DNA of 28,368 nt, taken from Prado023 sp039812125 (lineage in GTDB: Bacteria; Actinomycetota; Actinomycetes; S36-B12; CAIYMF01). Shown piece after piece: positions 15,129 to 21,948 of the stretch. Under the pieces are notes generated by a model, which was not told the DNA's origin, did no database searches, and was given only the letters and a program-made list of their open reading frames with translations. The position numbers and the translations under genes are program-made. Each line of letters starts with the position of its first letter. The first letter of the stretch is position 1. The stretch lies in NCBI GenBank assembly GCA_039812125.1, contig JBDHZV010000029.1:1-28368 (forward strand). Reading direction: 5' to 3'.

Positions 15129-15395
15129 TCAGTGTCCTCTCACGAGTTCGATCAGTTCGTGCTTGCGCAGGTGCGAGTAGCCGGCCAGGCCGAGCTCCTT
15201 GGCCCGGTGGCGCAGCTGGGCGACGGTCCGGTCTGCGAGGTCCGGGGCGGTGCCGCCACGGCGGCCCACCTCGGAGCGGCCCTCCCGGGCCGCCGCGTTG
15301 GAGATCCGGGCAGCCTTCTCCTTGCTGTCGCCCTGGTCGCGCAGCCGTTCGTACAGGTCGGGGTCCTTCAGGCTCGGCGCCTGCCGGTCGGGCAT
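15129..15395 (-). CDS. DUF7218-type protein with Rho N-terminal/SAP-like motif
   Basis: The 88-residue protein has two parts. The first is LKDPDLYERLRDQGDSKEKAARISNAAA, the conserved DUF7218 opening (D-x-x-LYE-x-LR-x-x-G-x-SKEKAARI-x-N). The second, after a Gly/Arg linker (REGRSEVGRRGG), is a helix-extended-helix unit, TVAQLRHRAKELGLAGYSHL then RKHELIELVR, of the Rho_N/SAP type that can bind nucleic acid. Genes of this kind are common in actinobacteria beside stress genes; their function is not established. ATG 15395 follows GAGGAGGT by about 6 bases. It lies 11 bases after the dehydrogenase gene and 1 base before the proline-rich gene, hence the same operon. Confidence 0.8.
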   Translation of the reverse strand: MPDRQAPSLKDPDLYERLRDQGDSKEKAARISNAAAREGRSEVGRRGGTAPDLADRTVAQLRHRAKELGLAGYSHLRKHELIELVRGH

Positions 15396-15406
15396 GGTCC
15401 ACCTCC

Positions 15407-16291
15407 TCAGAAGACGGCCTGGCCGCCGGTCACCCCGAGCACCGTGCCCGAGACGAACGACGCGTCGGCCTCGCTGGCCAGGAACACGTAGGCCGGGGCG
15501 ACCTCGGCCGGCTGGCCGGCCCGGCCCAGGGGCGCGCTGGAGCCGAACTCGCGCATGTGCTTGGCCGGTTGGGTCGCGGGCTGCAGCGGCGTCCAGATCG
15601 GGCCGGGCGCGACGGCGTTGACCCGGATCCCCCGGGGGCCGAGGTCGGCGGCCAGGTTGACGGTCAGGTTGTTGATGGCGGCCTTGGTGGCCGCATAGTC
15701 CAGCAGGGGTCGCGACGGGTGGTACGCCTGCGTGGAGCTGGTGTTGATGATGCAGCTGCCGCGGGGCATGTGGGGCAGCGCTGCCCGGACCGTCCACAGC
15801 AGGGCGTACAGGTTGGTCCGCAGCACGCGGTCGAAGCGCTCGTCCGACATCCGCTCCACCGACTTGTCGCGCGCCTGCTGGTAGCCGGCGTTGTTCACCA
15901 GGATGTCGATCGCGCCCAGGGCGGCGACCGTCTGGCGGACCGCGGCGTCGCAGCCCTCGCGGGAGGTCAGGTCCGTCTCGATGGGGACCGCCCCGCGGCC
16001 CGTGCTCGTGACGAGCTCGACCGTCACCTGGGCATCCGGCTCCTCCTCGGGCAGGTAGGTGAACGCCACGTCCGCGCCCTCCCGGGCGTAGGCCAGGGCG
16101 ACCGCCCGGCCGATCCCGGAGTCGCCGCCCGTCACCAGGGCATGGCGGCCCTCCAGCTTGCCGGTGCCCTGGTAGCTCTGCTCGCCGTGGTCGGGCTGGG
16201 GCCTCATGAGCGACGTGAGCCCGGGTGGATCCTGGCGCTGGGCGGGGAACCCGGCCGGGATGGCGTCGTCGGCCCGCTTCTTCGATGGCAT
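15407..16291 (-). CDS. Short-chain dehydrogenase/reductase, general-stress type (YdaD/YhdF-like)
   Basis: The 294-residue SDR has the NAD(P)-binding TGGDSGIG at residues 54-61, the NNAG motif, and the catalytic Ser in INTSSTQAY with Tyr199-x-x-x-Lys203 (YAATK). The ~45-residue N-terminal extension (PAGFPAQRQDPPG...RPQPDHGEQSYQGTGKLEG) with QxxPG and M-x-P-x-P-D-HGE is the hallmark of the B. subtilis GSP39/YdaD-YhdF group, which is induced by SigB-type stress. The acid loop FTYLPEEEPDA is also typical. The enzyme is cytosolic; substrate unknown. ATG 16291 is preceded by GGAGGTGACG; GTG 16297 lies within the ribosome site. It heads the tight run of three genes to 14819. Confidence 0.92.
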   Translation of the reverse strand: MPSKKRADDAIPAGFPAQRQDPPGLTSLMRPQPDHGEQSYQGTGKLEGRHALVTGGDSGIGRAVALAYAREGADVAFTYLPEEEPDAQVTVELVTSTGRGAVPIETDLTSREGCDAAVRQTVAALGAIDILVNNAGYQQARDKSVERMSDERFDRVLRTNLYALLWTVRAALPHMPRGSCIINTSSTQAYHPSRPLLDYAATKAAINNLTVNLAADLGPRGIRVNAVAPGPIWTPLQPATQPAKHMREFGSSAPLGRAGQPAEVAPAYVFLASEADASFVSGTVLGVTGGQAVF

Positions 16292-16336
16292 CGTCACCTC
16301 CGCTCCGCGGCCGCATCGGCGGCCCGTCAGGGATGC

Positions 16337-16361
16337 CTACCCGACCTCGTGGCGGTCAGAC
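16337..16361 (-). promoter_or_regulatory. Possible SigB/SigF-type promoter upstream of the dehydrogenase
   Basis: On the minus strand GTCT at 16358-16361, a 15-base spacer, and GGGTAG at 16337-16342 resemble the SigB/SigF pattern (GTTT-N15-17-GGGTAT) with one mismatch in each element shown. It is 45 bases before ATG 16291. Confidence 0.35.
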
Positions 16362-16414
16362 CCGCCCCGGCAGGATCGTGTTCCTCGAGGCTCCCGTGCG
16401 GCAGTCCCGGCCAG

Positions 16415-16430
16415 CGGGGGGTGGCCCCCG
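16415..16430 (-). terminator. Hairpin after the 44-residue acidic protein gene
   Basis: CGGGGG, loop GTGG, CCCCCG lies 8 bases beyond the stop at 16438 on the minus strand. Confidence 0.45.
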
Positions 16431-16437
16431 GCGCCCC

Positions 16438-16572
16438 TCAGCTCTCGGGGGCGTAGTGGATGTCGTCCTTGTCGTGCGTCGGCTCGGACGCGTAGCTGCC
16501 GGCGTCGATGTCGTCGTGCTCGCCGCTCTCCGGGGCCACGTGCTCGTCGTCCTTGTCCGGGACCTGTGCCAT
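16438..16572 (-). CDS. 44-residue acidic repeat protein
   Basis: The protein is 44 residues long, acidic and His-rich, with no hydrophobic core. It contains a repeat: DKDDEHVAPES at residues 6-16 and DKDDIHYAPES at 34-44 (9 of 11 identical), with a looser EHDDIDAGSYASEP between. ATG 16572 follows GGGAGGGAGG with 8 bases of spacing. Third positions are G/C-rich except where Asp/His/Glu codons vary, and a terminator-like hairpin follows. The repeat and Asp/His content suggest metal binding or an intrinsically disordered stress protein; this is inference only. It is divergent from cbiM, whose control region carries a metal-regulator-like dyad, and upstream of the general-stress dehydrogenase. 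No family is recognised. Confidence 0.65.
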   Translation of the reverse strand: MAQVPDKDDEHVAPESGEHDDIDAGSYASEPTHDKDDIHYAPES

Positions 16573-16679
16573 GTCGATCGCCTCCCTCCCGCCAGCGTCC
16601 GCCCCGCCCCGGCAGCGGTCAACGGCAGGATCGGAGATGGTGGCTGCGCAGCGCGGATCGAGCGGCGACACCCGCGTTT

Positions 16680-16708
16680 CTGCGAGACATTCGCAACAAG
16701 GGTAGTGT
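16680..16708 (+). promoter_or_regulatory. Nur-like (Fur-family) dyad over the cbiM promoter
   Basis: CTGCGA-GACAT-TCGCAA at 16680-16696 is a 6-5-6 dyad; read on the other strand it is TTGCGA-N5-TCGCAG. This matches the layout of the Nur (nickel regulator) operator of Streptomyces, TTGCAA-N5-TTGCAA, with one change in the first arm and two in the second. A -10, TAGTGT, lies at 16703-16708, so the dyad covers the -35 position, as expected for metal-dependent repression. The leader from about 16715 to the ATG is only about 30 bases, too short for a cobalamin riboswitch. Confidence 0.5.
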
Positions 16709-16744
16709 GCCCACACGACAGGTCCCGGCTCGTGAGGAGGGGTC

Positions 16745-17443
16745 ATGCACATCCCGGACGGGTTCATCGACGCCCCGGTGTCCGCGGCGGCGGGCGTGGT
16801 GGCCATCGCCGGCATCGGCCTGTGCCTGCGCCGTGCCAGCCGCGAGCTCGACGACCGCACCGCCCCCATGGCCGGGCTGGTGGCGGTGTTCATCTTCGCG
16901 GTGCAGATGCTCAACTTCCCGGTCGCGGCGGGGACCAGCGGGCATCTCCTGGGAGGCGCGCTGGCCGCGATCCTGGTGGGCCCCTACACGGGGGCGCTGG
17001 CCGTGTCTGTCGTGCTGATCGTGCAGGCGCTGATGTTCGCCGACGGGGGGCTGTCCGCGCTGGGCCTGAACATCGTCAACATGGCCTTCGTGACGGTCGC
17101 CGTGGCCTGGCCGGTCTTCCGTGGGCTGGCCAGGGTGCTGCCCCGGCGTCGGCCCGTGTGGGTGGGGGCGGCCTTCGTCGCCGGGCTGGCCGCGGTACCG
17201 GCCGCGGCCCTGGCGTTCACCGCGGAGTACGCCCTCGGCGGCACGGGCACGTTCGCGGTCGGCTCCGTGCTGGCAGCGATGACCGGCACCCACGTCCTGA
17301 TCGGGATCGGCGAGGGCCTGATCACGGCGCTGACCGTGGGAGCGGTCCTCGCGGTGCGTCCGGACCTGGTGCTGGGCGTGCGCGACCTGCTGCCCCGACC
17401 CGAGGTGCGCCGGACCGCCCAGCCCAGCGCGATGGAGGCCTGA
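16745..17443 (+). CDS. cbiM: CbiM, substrate-specific component of a cobalt/nickel ECF transporter
   Basis: The protein is 232 residues with about seven hydrophobic segments. It begins MHIPDGFIDAPVS: the free N terminus with Met1-His2 (MHIPDG) is the metal-binding signature of CbiM/NikM. Other family blocks are VFIFAVQMLNFPVAAGTSGHLLGGALAAIL (quoted in parts: VFIFAVQMLNFPVA, GTSGHLLGG), VLIVQALMFADGGLSALGLN and THVLIGIGEGLITAL. It lies in the cytoplasmic membrane and takes up Co2+ or Ni2+; sequence alone does not tell which. ATG 16745 follows GAGGAGGG by about 4-5 bases. CbiN follows after one base. No CbiQ or CbiO is found in the window. Confidence 0.93.
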   Translation: MHIPDGFIDAPVSAAAGVVAIAGIGLCLRRASRELDDRTAPMAGLVAVFIFAVQMLNFPVAAGTSGHLLGGALAAILVGPYTGALAVSVVLIVQALMFADGGLSALGLNIVNMAFVTVAVAWPVFRGLARVLPRRRPVWVGAAFVAGLAAVPAAALAFTAEYALGGTGTFAVGSVLAAMTGTHVLIGIGEGLITALTVGAVLAVRPDLVLGVRDLLPRPEVRRTAQPSAMEA

Positions 17444-17444
17444 C

Positions 17445-17771
17445 ATGCACGGGCGTCGCAGGCTCTGGGCCTTCATCGGCATCGGCCTGGCCGTCAGCCT
17501 GCTGCTGGCAGGGGTCGTCAGCTCCTACGCGAGCAGCTCCCCGGACGGGTTGGAGAAGGTCGCGGGGGACATCGGGTTCATGGACAGTGCCCAGGACTCG
17601 GCCGTGGCAGGGTCCCCCCTCTCCGACTACGCGGTGGCCGGCGTGGACGATGCTAGGTTGTCGGTGGGCCTGGCCGGTGTGGTCGGCGTGCTCGTGACTG
17701 CGGTGCTGGCCTTCGCGCTGTTCCGCTGGCTGGGGCGGCGCTCGCGCGAGGAGGCCACCGCCCAGGGCTGA
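17445..17771 (+). CDS. CbiN/PDGLE-type small component of the cobalt/nickel transporter
   Basis: The protein is 108 residues. It has an N-terminal helix (LWAFIGIGLAVSLLLAGVVS), an extracytoplasmic loop beginning YASSSPDGLEKVAGDIGF with the PDGLE motif, and a C-terminal helix (VGLAGVVGVLVTAVLAFALF) with a basic end. The two-helix topology and PDGLE are characteristic of CbiN/NikN partners, which insert the CbiM metal-binding N terminus and are needed for uptake. ATG 17445 comes one base after the cbiM stop. In CbiMNQO systems cbiQ and cbiO should follow, but the next gene is an unrelated ABC ATPase. Known work on CbiMN shows activity without Q and O, so the pair may work alone (inference). Confidence 0.88.
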   Translation: MHGRRRLWAFIGIGLAVSLLLAGVVSSYASSSPDGLEKVAGDIGFMDSAQDSAVAGSPLSDYAVAGVDDARLSVGLAGVVGVLVTAVLAFALFRWLGRRSREEATAQG

Positions 17772-17799
17772 TCGATGCGGGCAGGAGGGCACCGGATCC

Positions 17800-18720
17800 A
17801 TGAGCGCCGCCGTGCGGACCGTGGGGATCACACGGCAGTTCGGCGCCCTGACCGCGGTGGACCGGGTGGACCTCGAGGTCCCGGCCGGCTGCGTCTTCGG
17901 CTTCCTCGGCCGCAACGGCGCCGGGAAGACCACCCTGATCCGGATGCTGCTCGGCCTGGTCGGCCCGACCAGCGGCAGCGCCGAGCTGCTCGGCATTCGG
18001 ATCCATGCCGGCGGCGGTGCGGCGGGCCCCTGGGACCGGGTCGGCTACCTCGTCGAGAGCCCGGGGCTGTACCCCGAGCTCAGCGTCGCCGATCACCTGC
18101 GGCTGGCCGGCCTGCAGCGGGGGCTGACCCGTGCGGCACGGGACCGCGCGGTGGACCGGATGGCCCTGGGCCAGTACCTCCGGGTGCCTGCCCGGCAGCT
18201 GTCGCTGGGCAATCGGCAGCGGCTCGGGCTGGCCCTGGCGCTGGTGCACGAGCCCGAGCTGCTCGTGCTCGACGAGCCGAACAACGGCATGGACCCTGCC
18301 GGGGTGGTCGAGGTCCGCGAGCTGCTGCGCGAGCTCGCCCGGGCCGGGACGACCGTCTTCATGTCCACCCATGTGGTGGGCGAGCTCGAGGTGCTCGCCG
18401 ACGAGGTCGGCATCATCCACGAGGGCCGCCTCGTCGAGCACCTCGACCGGAACGCCCTGGCCCAGGTCGGGCGCCCCCGCCTGGTCGTGGGGATGCCCGA
18501 CCCCAGCTCGCTGGCCGAAGCGGGCGCCCTGCTGGCAGGGTTGGGCTGGCCCACCCGGCGGCACCCCGCGGGGCTCGCGCTCGACGCGGCCGACCCGGTG
18601 GGTCGTCCCGAGGTGGTCGCCGCAGCCCTGGCCGGCGCCGGACTCCCGCCCCGCCACCTCGCCGTCGAGCGCGACAGCCTCGAGGCGCACTTCCTCGAGG
18701 TCACCGGGGGTCGGCCGTGA
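17800..18720 (+). CDS. ABC exporter ATP-binding protein, BcrA/NatA type
   Basis: The 306-residue nucleotide-binding protein has Walker A GRNGAGKTT (Gly37-Thr45), the signature LSLGN (134-138), Walker B LLVLDEPNNGMDP with Asp158-Glu159, and the switch His191 (STH). The Q-loop segment VGYLVESPGLYPELS and the ~90-residue C-terminal extension after VGIIHEGRLV are typical of the BcrA/NatA exporter class, not of the ECF ATPase CbiO. The signature reads LSLGN with Asn-Arg instead of the usual LSxGQ/GM, and Walker B has NNGMD for TNGLD; both are seen in BcrA relatives. AGGAGGG is 10 bases before ATG 17800, slightly long. The permease overlaps the end as GTGA. Confidence 0.9.
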   Translation: MSAAVRTVGITRQFGALTAVDRVDLEVPAGCVFGFLGRNGAGKTTLIRMLLGLVGPTSGSAELLGIRIHAGGGAAGPWDRVGYLVESPGLYPELSVADHLRLAGLQRGLTRAARDRAVDRMALGQYLRVPARQLSLGNRQRLGLALALVHEPELLVLDEPNNGMDPAGVVEVRELLRELARAGTTVFMSTHVVGELEVLADEVGIIHEGRLVEHLDRNALAQVGRPRLVVGMPDPSSLAEAGALLAGLGWPTRRHPAGLALDAADPVGRPEVVAAALAGAGLPPRHLAVERDSLEAHFLEVTGGRP

Positions 18721-19511
18721 CCGGCCGGCCCGGTCCGCTGGGGCGTGCCCTGCGCGGTGAGCTGCTGAAGGTGCGGCGCTCGGCGGTGCCGGCCACGACC
18801 CTCCTGGTGACCCTCCTCATCCCGTTGGTCGGGGGACTGTTCATGTTCATCGCCGGGGATCCCGATCGCGCCCGCAGCCTCGGCCTGCTCGGCCAGAAGG
18901 CCGAGCTCGCCGGCGTCACGGCCGACTGGGCCGGTCTGATCGGGTTCGTCACCCAGGCCGTCGCGGCGGCGTCGCTGATGGTGTACTCGTTCGTCGCCAC
19001 CTGGCTGTTCGGCCGGGAGTTCGTCGACGGGACCGCGCGCTACCTGATGGCCCTGCCCATCGCCCGTGACCGCATCGTGGCCGCCAAGCTGGTGGTCCTG
19101 GCTGGGTGGTCGGCCCTCCTGGCCGTGTGGGTGGCCCTGGTCACGGTCGTCGTGGGCGCCGTCATGCGGCTGCCGGGATGGGATTCCGCGGCCGTGCTCG
19201 CCGGCCTGGGCCGGATCCTGGTCGCCGGCCTGCTGATGATCCCGGCCGTGCTGCCCGTCGCGTACCTCGCCAGCCGCACCCGGGGCTACCTCGGGGCACT
19301 GGCCATCGCGCTGCTCCTGCTGCTGGTCGGCCAGGTCGCGGCGATCCTGGGGTGGGGTGCTGTGGTGCCCTGGTCGATCCCGGCGCTGGCCGCGGGCGTC
19401 GCCCCCGGCCAGCATGCCGGTGCCGGTTCGATCCTGATCTGCCTGCTCACCGGGGTGGCCGGGGCCGTGGCGACGGTGCGGTGGTGGCGCTCGCCGGACG
19501 CGGGGATGTGA
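18717..19511 (+). CDS. ABC-2 type permease
   Basis: The 264-residue membrane protein has six hydrophobic segments, preceded by LGRALRGELLKVRRSAVP, the L-x-x-E-x-x-K-x-x-RS opening of ABC-2 permeases (cf. BcrB/NatB-like). GREFVDGTARYLMALPIAR is the conserved cytoplasmic block (E-x-x-x-GT-x-x-x-x-x-x-P-x-x-R). It forms the membrane half of the exporter with the ATPase, with which it overlaps by four bases (GTGA), so expression is coupled. Cargo unknown: antibiotic or peptide efflux, Na+ export or lipid export are all known for the class. The transcript ends at two strong hairpins. Confidence 0.88.
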   Translation: MTGRPGPLGRALRGELLKVRRSAVPATTLLVTLLIPLVGGLFMFIAGDPDRARSLGLLGQKAELAGVTADWAGLIGFVTQAVAAASLMVYSFVATWLFGREFVDGTARYLMALPIARDRIVAAKLVVLAGWSALLAVWVALVTVVVGAVMRLPGWDSAAVLAGLGRILVAGLLMIPAVLPVAYLASRTRGYLGALAIALLLLLVGQVAAILGWGAVVPWSIPALAAGVAPGQHAGAGSILICLLTGVAGAVATVRWWRSPDAGM

Positions 19512-19512
19512 G

Positions 19513-19553
19513 CGTCGTCCGGGCCGCGGGTCGTCGCCCCGGCCCGGACGACG
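19513..19553 (+). terminator. First of two tandem terminator hairpins
   Basis: CGTCGTCCGGGCC (19513-19525), a 15-base loop, GGCCCGGACGACG (19541-19553): perfect 13-bp stem starting one base after the permease stop. Confidence 0.7.
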
Positions 19554-19556
19554 AGC

Positions 19557-19592
19557 GTCCCCGCTGCTGACGGGGGATGCAGCAGCGGGGAC
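19557..19592. terminator. Second tandem terminator hairpin
   Basis: GTCCCCGCTGCTG (19557-19569), a 10-base loop, CAGCAGCGGGGAC (19580-19592): perfect 13-bp stem. It may also serve the convergent aldo/keto reductase gene ending at 19684. Confidence 0.7.
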
Positions 19593-19683
19593 TGGTCTTG
19601 AGCATACGTCGCCTGATGCGGATCGGCGCGTTCCCACGAGGGGGGCGCGGCGTGGCGTGCCCCACAGGGGGAACATCGCACGA

Positions 19684-20721
19684 TCACGCCGTGCTCGGGC
19701 CCTCCCAGAGGTTGATGCCGCCCTCGACTGCGTGCGCATCGATGGCCGCCAGCTCGTCATCGGTGAAGGCGAGCCGATCGATGGCCGAAACGCTGTCCTC
19801 GAGCTGGGCCACGCTGGAGGCCCCGACCAGGGCCGAGGTCACCCGGGGGTCGCGCAGCACCCAGGCGATGGCCATCTGGGCCAGCGTCTGGCCGCGGTCC
19901 GAGGCGATCGCGTCGAGGGCCCGGATGTGCTCCACGTTCTCCGGGGTGAGCAGGGTGGGCGACAGGCTGGAGTGCTGGGCCATCCGCGAGCCCGCGGGCA
20001 CCCCCGAGAGGTACCGGGACGTCAGCATGCCCTGGGCCAGGGGCGAGAACCCGATGCAACCGACGCCGGACTCCCCGAGCACGTCGAGCAGCCCGTCCTC
20101 GATCCAGCGGTTGAGCATCGAGTAGGACGGCTGGTGGATCAGCAGTGGCGTGCCCAGCTCGCGCAGGATGGCCACCGCCTGCCGGGTGCGGGCCGCCGAG
20201 TAGGACGAGACGCCCACGTAGCGGGCCTTGCCCACCCGCACGGCATGGTCCAGGGCGCCCAGCGTCTCCTCCAGCGGGGTGTCCGGGTCGAACCTGTGGT
20301 GGTAGAAGATGTCGACGTGGTCCAGGCGCAGCCGCCGCAGCGACTGGTCCAGCGAGTCGAGCAGGTACTTGCGCGACCCCAGGTCCCCGTACGGCCCCGG
20401 CCACATGTCCCAGCCGGCCTTCGTGGAGATCACCAGCTCCTCCCGGTGGGCCCGGAAGTCCTCGGCGAGGATCCGGCCGACGTTGGTCTCCGCCGAGCCG
20501 TACGGGGGGCCGTAGTTGTTGGCCAGGTCGACGTGGGTCACCCCGAGGTCGAACGCGCGGCGCAGGATGTCGCGCTGGCGCTGGATCGGGGTGTCGTCGC
20601 CGAAGTTGTGCCAGCAGCCCAGCGACACCGCCGGGAGCATCAGCCCGCTGCGGCCCACCCGCCGGTAGGGCATGCGCTGGTAGCGGTCGGCGGCCGCCAC
20701 GAAGGCGTCGAGGATCGGCAT
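19684..20721 (-). CDS. Aldo/keto reductase, YghZ/GpR type
   Basis: The 345-residue TIM-barrel reductase has the AKR tetrad Asp65, Tyr70, Lys101, His142. The blocks LPAVSLGCWHNFGDDTP, HVDLANNYGPPYGSAETNVG and VDIFYHHRFDPDTPLEETL closely follow E. coli YghZ (L-glyceraldehyde-3-phosphate reductase, AKR14), as does the ~17-residue N-terminal extension AAADRYQRMPYRRVGRSG. The likely reaction is NADPH-dependent reduction of L-GAP, methylglyoxal or related aldehydes in the cytosol. ATG 20721 follows GGAGGGG by 5-6 bases. It is 15 bases after the class V FBP aldolase/phosphatase stop, so a shared transcript is likely; both handle triose phosphates. Confidence 0.9.
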   Translation of the reverse strand: MPILDAFVAAADRYQRMPYRRVGRSGLMLPAVSLGCWHNFGDDTPIQRQRDILRRAFDLGVTHVDLANNYGPPYGSAETNVGRILAEDFRAHREELVISTKAGWDMWPGPYGDLGSRKYLLDSLDQSLRRLRLDHVDIFYHHRFDPDTPLEETLGALDHAVRVGKARYVGVSSYSAARTRQAVAILRELGTPLLIHQPSYSMLNRWIEDGLLDVLGESGVGCIGFSPLAQGMLTSRYLSGVPAGSRMAQHSSLSPTLLTPENVEHIRALDAIASDRGQTLAQMAIAWVLRDPRVTSALVGASSVAQLEDSVSAIDRLAFTDDELAAIDAHAVEGGINLWEGPSTA

Positions 20722-20736
20722 GGGTTCCCCTCCGGG

Positions 20737-21843
20737 TCAGGTTCCCGACCGCACGTGGAACCGGTCGTCCAGGCCGGCGAGCGTCCGGGTGATCCCGGTG
20801 TACTCCAGCTCAGTCATCGGAAGCATCGCGGCGCCGAAGAACCCCTGCCTGCGCATCTCGATGGACTTGGCCGCGACCTGGTCGCGCACGTGGTCCCAGA
20901 ACGGGTGGTCGAAGGCGTCGACAGGGTCGGTCAGCCGACCGTCGTGCACGCAGAACGCCGCGCAGCTGACCACGGGAGGCCCGTCGAAGTAGCTGATCGC
21001 GGAGTTGAGCCGGACCGGCATCAACGGCATCTGGTGCGACCCGCGCATGCACCCCGCGACGAAGTGCCCGGTCGCGAACGGCGCCAGCACCTCGCCGGTG
21101 GCGGGGAAGTGCATCTGGGTCCGCACCAGCATGACGGGGTCGTCCTTGCCGGTGTACTTCCCGGCGATGTTGTGCAGCCGGGACGTGGCCACGGCCACCG
21201 CCTGCTCTCCGCTGGCCCGGCTCCACACCGACTCCACGACGTAGCGCTCCGGGTCGCGCAGCAGGGCGGCGATGGCGTACAGGTCCTCGGGCGCCACCAG
21301 CTCGATCACCCGGTCGCCCTCGGTGTGGGCGACGTCCATGATCACGAACCGGAAGCCCTGCGAGATGGCTGGCGACAGGATCAGCCCCGGGGTGTTCATG
21401 ACGTCGGCGAACGCCAGGTACAGGGGCAGGTTGAACGCCCCCGGATCGGTCTTGTCCGCCGCGAAGAACAGGAACGGCTCATTGGGCCGCTCGTCGAACT
21501 CCATCTCCGCGACGGCGGGACCCATGCCGTGCACGTTGCCCGAGAAGGCGTCCTTGAGCAGGTCCTGGCCGGCCCCGTAGAGCCCCTGGGCGCGGGCCAC
21601 GGCTGTCCCGGTGACGAACGCGTCCCACATCAGGCCGTGCACCTCACGGGCCCCGACCCCCTGGGTGTGGGTGGACAGCACCGCGATGTCGTCACCGGTG
21701 TGGGAGATGTAGGTGTCGACGAGCAGGTCCCCGACCCGCTCGTCGACGTGGGAGCGCACCGCCCTGACCAGCTGCTCGGAGGGGGCGATGTGGCCTCCGA
21801 TCGACCCGATGTCGGCCTTGATGACACTGAGCGTGATCCTCAT
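20737..21843 (-). CDS. fbp: Fructose-1,6-bisphosphate aldolase/phosphatase, class V (archaeal type)
   Basis: The 368-residue enzyme starts MRITLSVIKADIGSIGGHIA. Metal ligands expected in this family are visible: Asp11 and His18 in the opening, the Asp-Asp of HTGDDIAVLSTH, the block DAFSGNVHGMGP, and DKTDPGAFNLPLYLAFAD. The aldolase Schiff-base Lys is Lys233, with its partner Tyr230 in KYTGKDDPV (Lys232/Tyr229 in the Sulfolobus enzyme). Length matches the family. The enzyme condenses DHAP with GAP and then dephosphorylates FBP to F6P, a one-way gluconeogenic step. It is typical of archaea and a minority of bacteria. ATG 21843 follows AGGAGGT by about 5 bases; an upstream in-frame extension lacks family similarity. 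Confidence 0.93.
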   Translation of the reverse strand: MRITLSVIKADIGSIGGHIAPSEQLVRAVRSHVDERVGDLLVDTYISHTGDDIAVLSTHTQGVGAREVHGLMWDAFVTGTAVARAQGLYGAGQDLLKDAFSGNVHGMGPAVAEMEFDERPNEPFLFFAADKTDPGAFNLPLYLAFADVMNTPGLILSPAISQGFRFVIMDVAHTEGDRVIELVAPEDLYAIAALLRDPERYVVESVWSRASGEQAVAVATSRLHNIAGKYTGKDDPVMLVRTQMHFPATGEVLAPFATGHFVAGCMRGSHQMPLMPVRLNSAISYFDGPPVVSCAAFCVHDGRLTDPVDAFDHPFWDHVRDQVAAKSIEMRRQGFFGAAMLPMTELEYTGITRTLAGLDDRFHVRSGT

Positions 21844-21865
21844 GGCGCACCTCCTGCCACGCTCC

Positions 21866-21887
21866 GGGCCGGTGCGGGCACCGGCCC
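21866..21887 (-). terminator. Hairpin between the GGDEF and FBP aldolase/phosphatase genes
   Basis: GGGCCGGTG, loop CGGG, CACCGGCCC: perfect 9-bp stem 22 bases upstream of ATG 21843. It could end the GGDEF transcript or act in the leader of the aldolase/phosphatase mRNA. Confidence 0.5.
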
Positions 21888-21948
21888 TCACCTCCGCTCT
21901 ACGCCCGGCCGCGGGGATGGCCAAGGGGCGAACGTCCCGGTGGGGGCC

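Noticed and set aside
16660..16744. Cobalamin riboswitch upstream of cbiM
   Set aside because: The leader after the predicted start is only about 30 bases and has no B12-box-like sequence; a Fur-family dyad explains the region better.
17775..19511. Long plus-strand frame suggesting an ATPase-permease fusion
   Set aside because: The ATPase is in another frame and ends at 18720; the permease starts at GTG 18717 by overlap.
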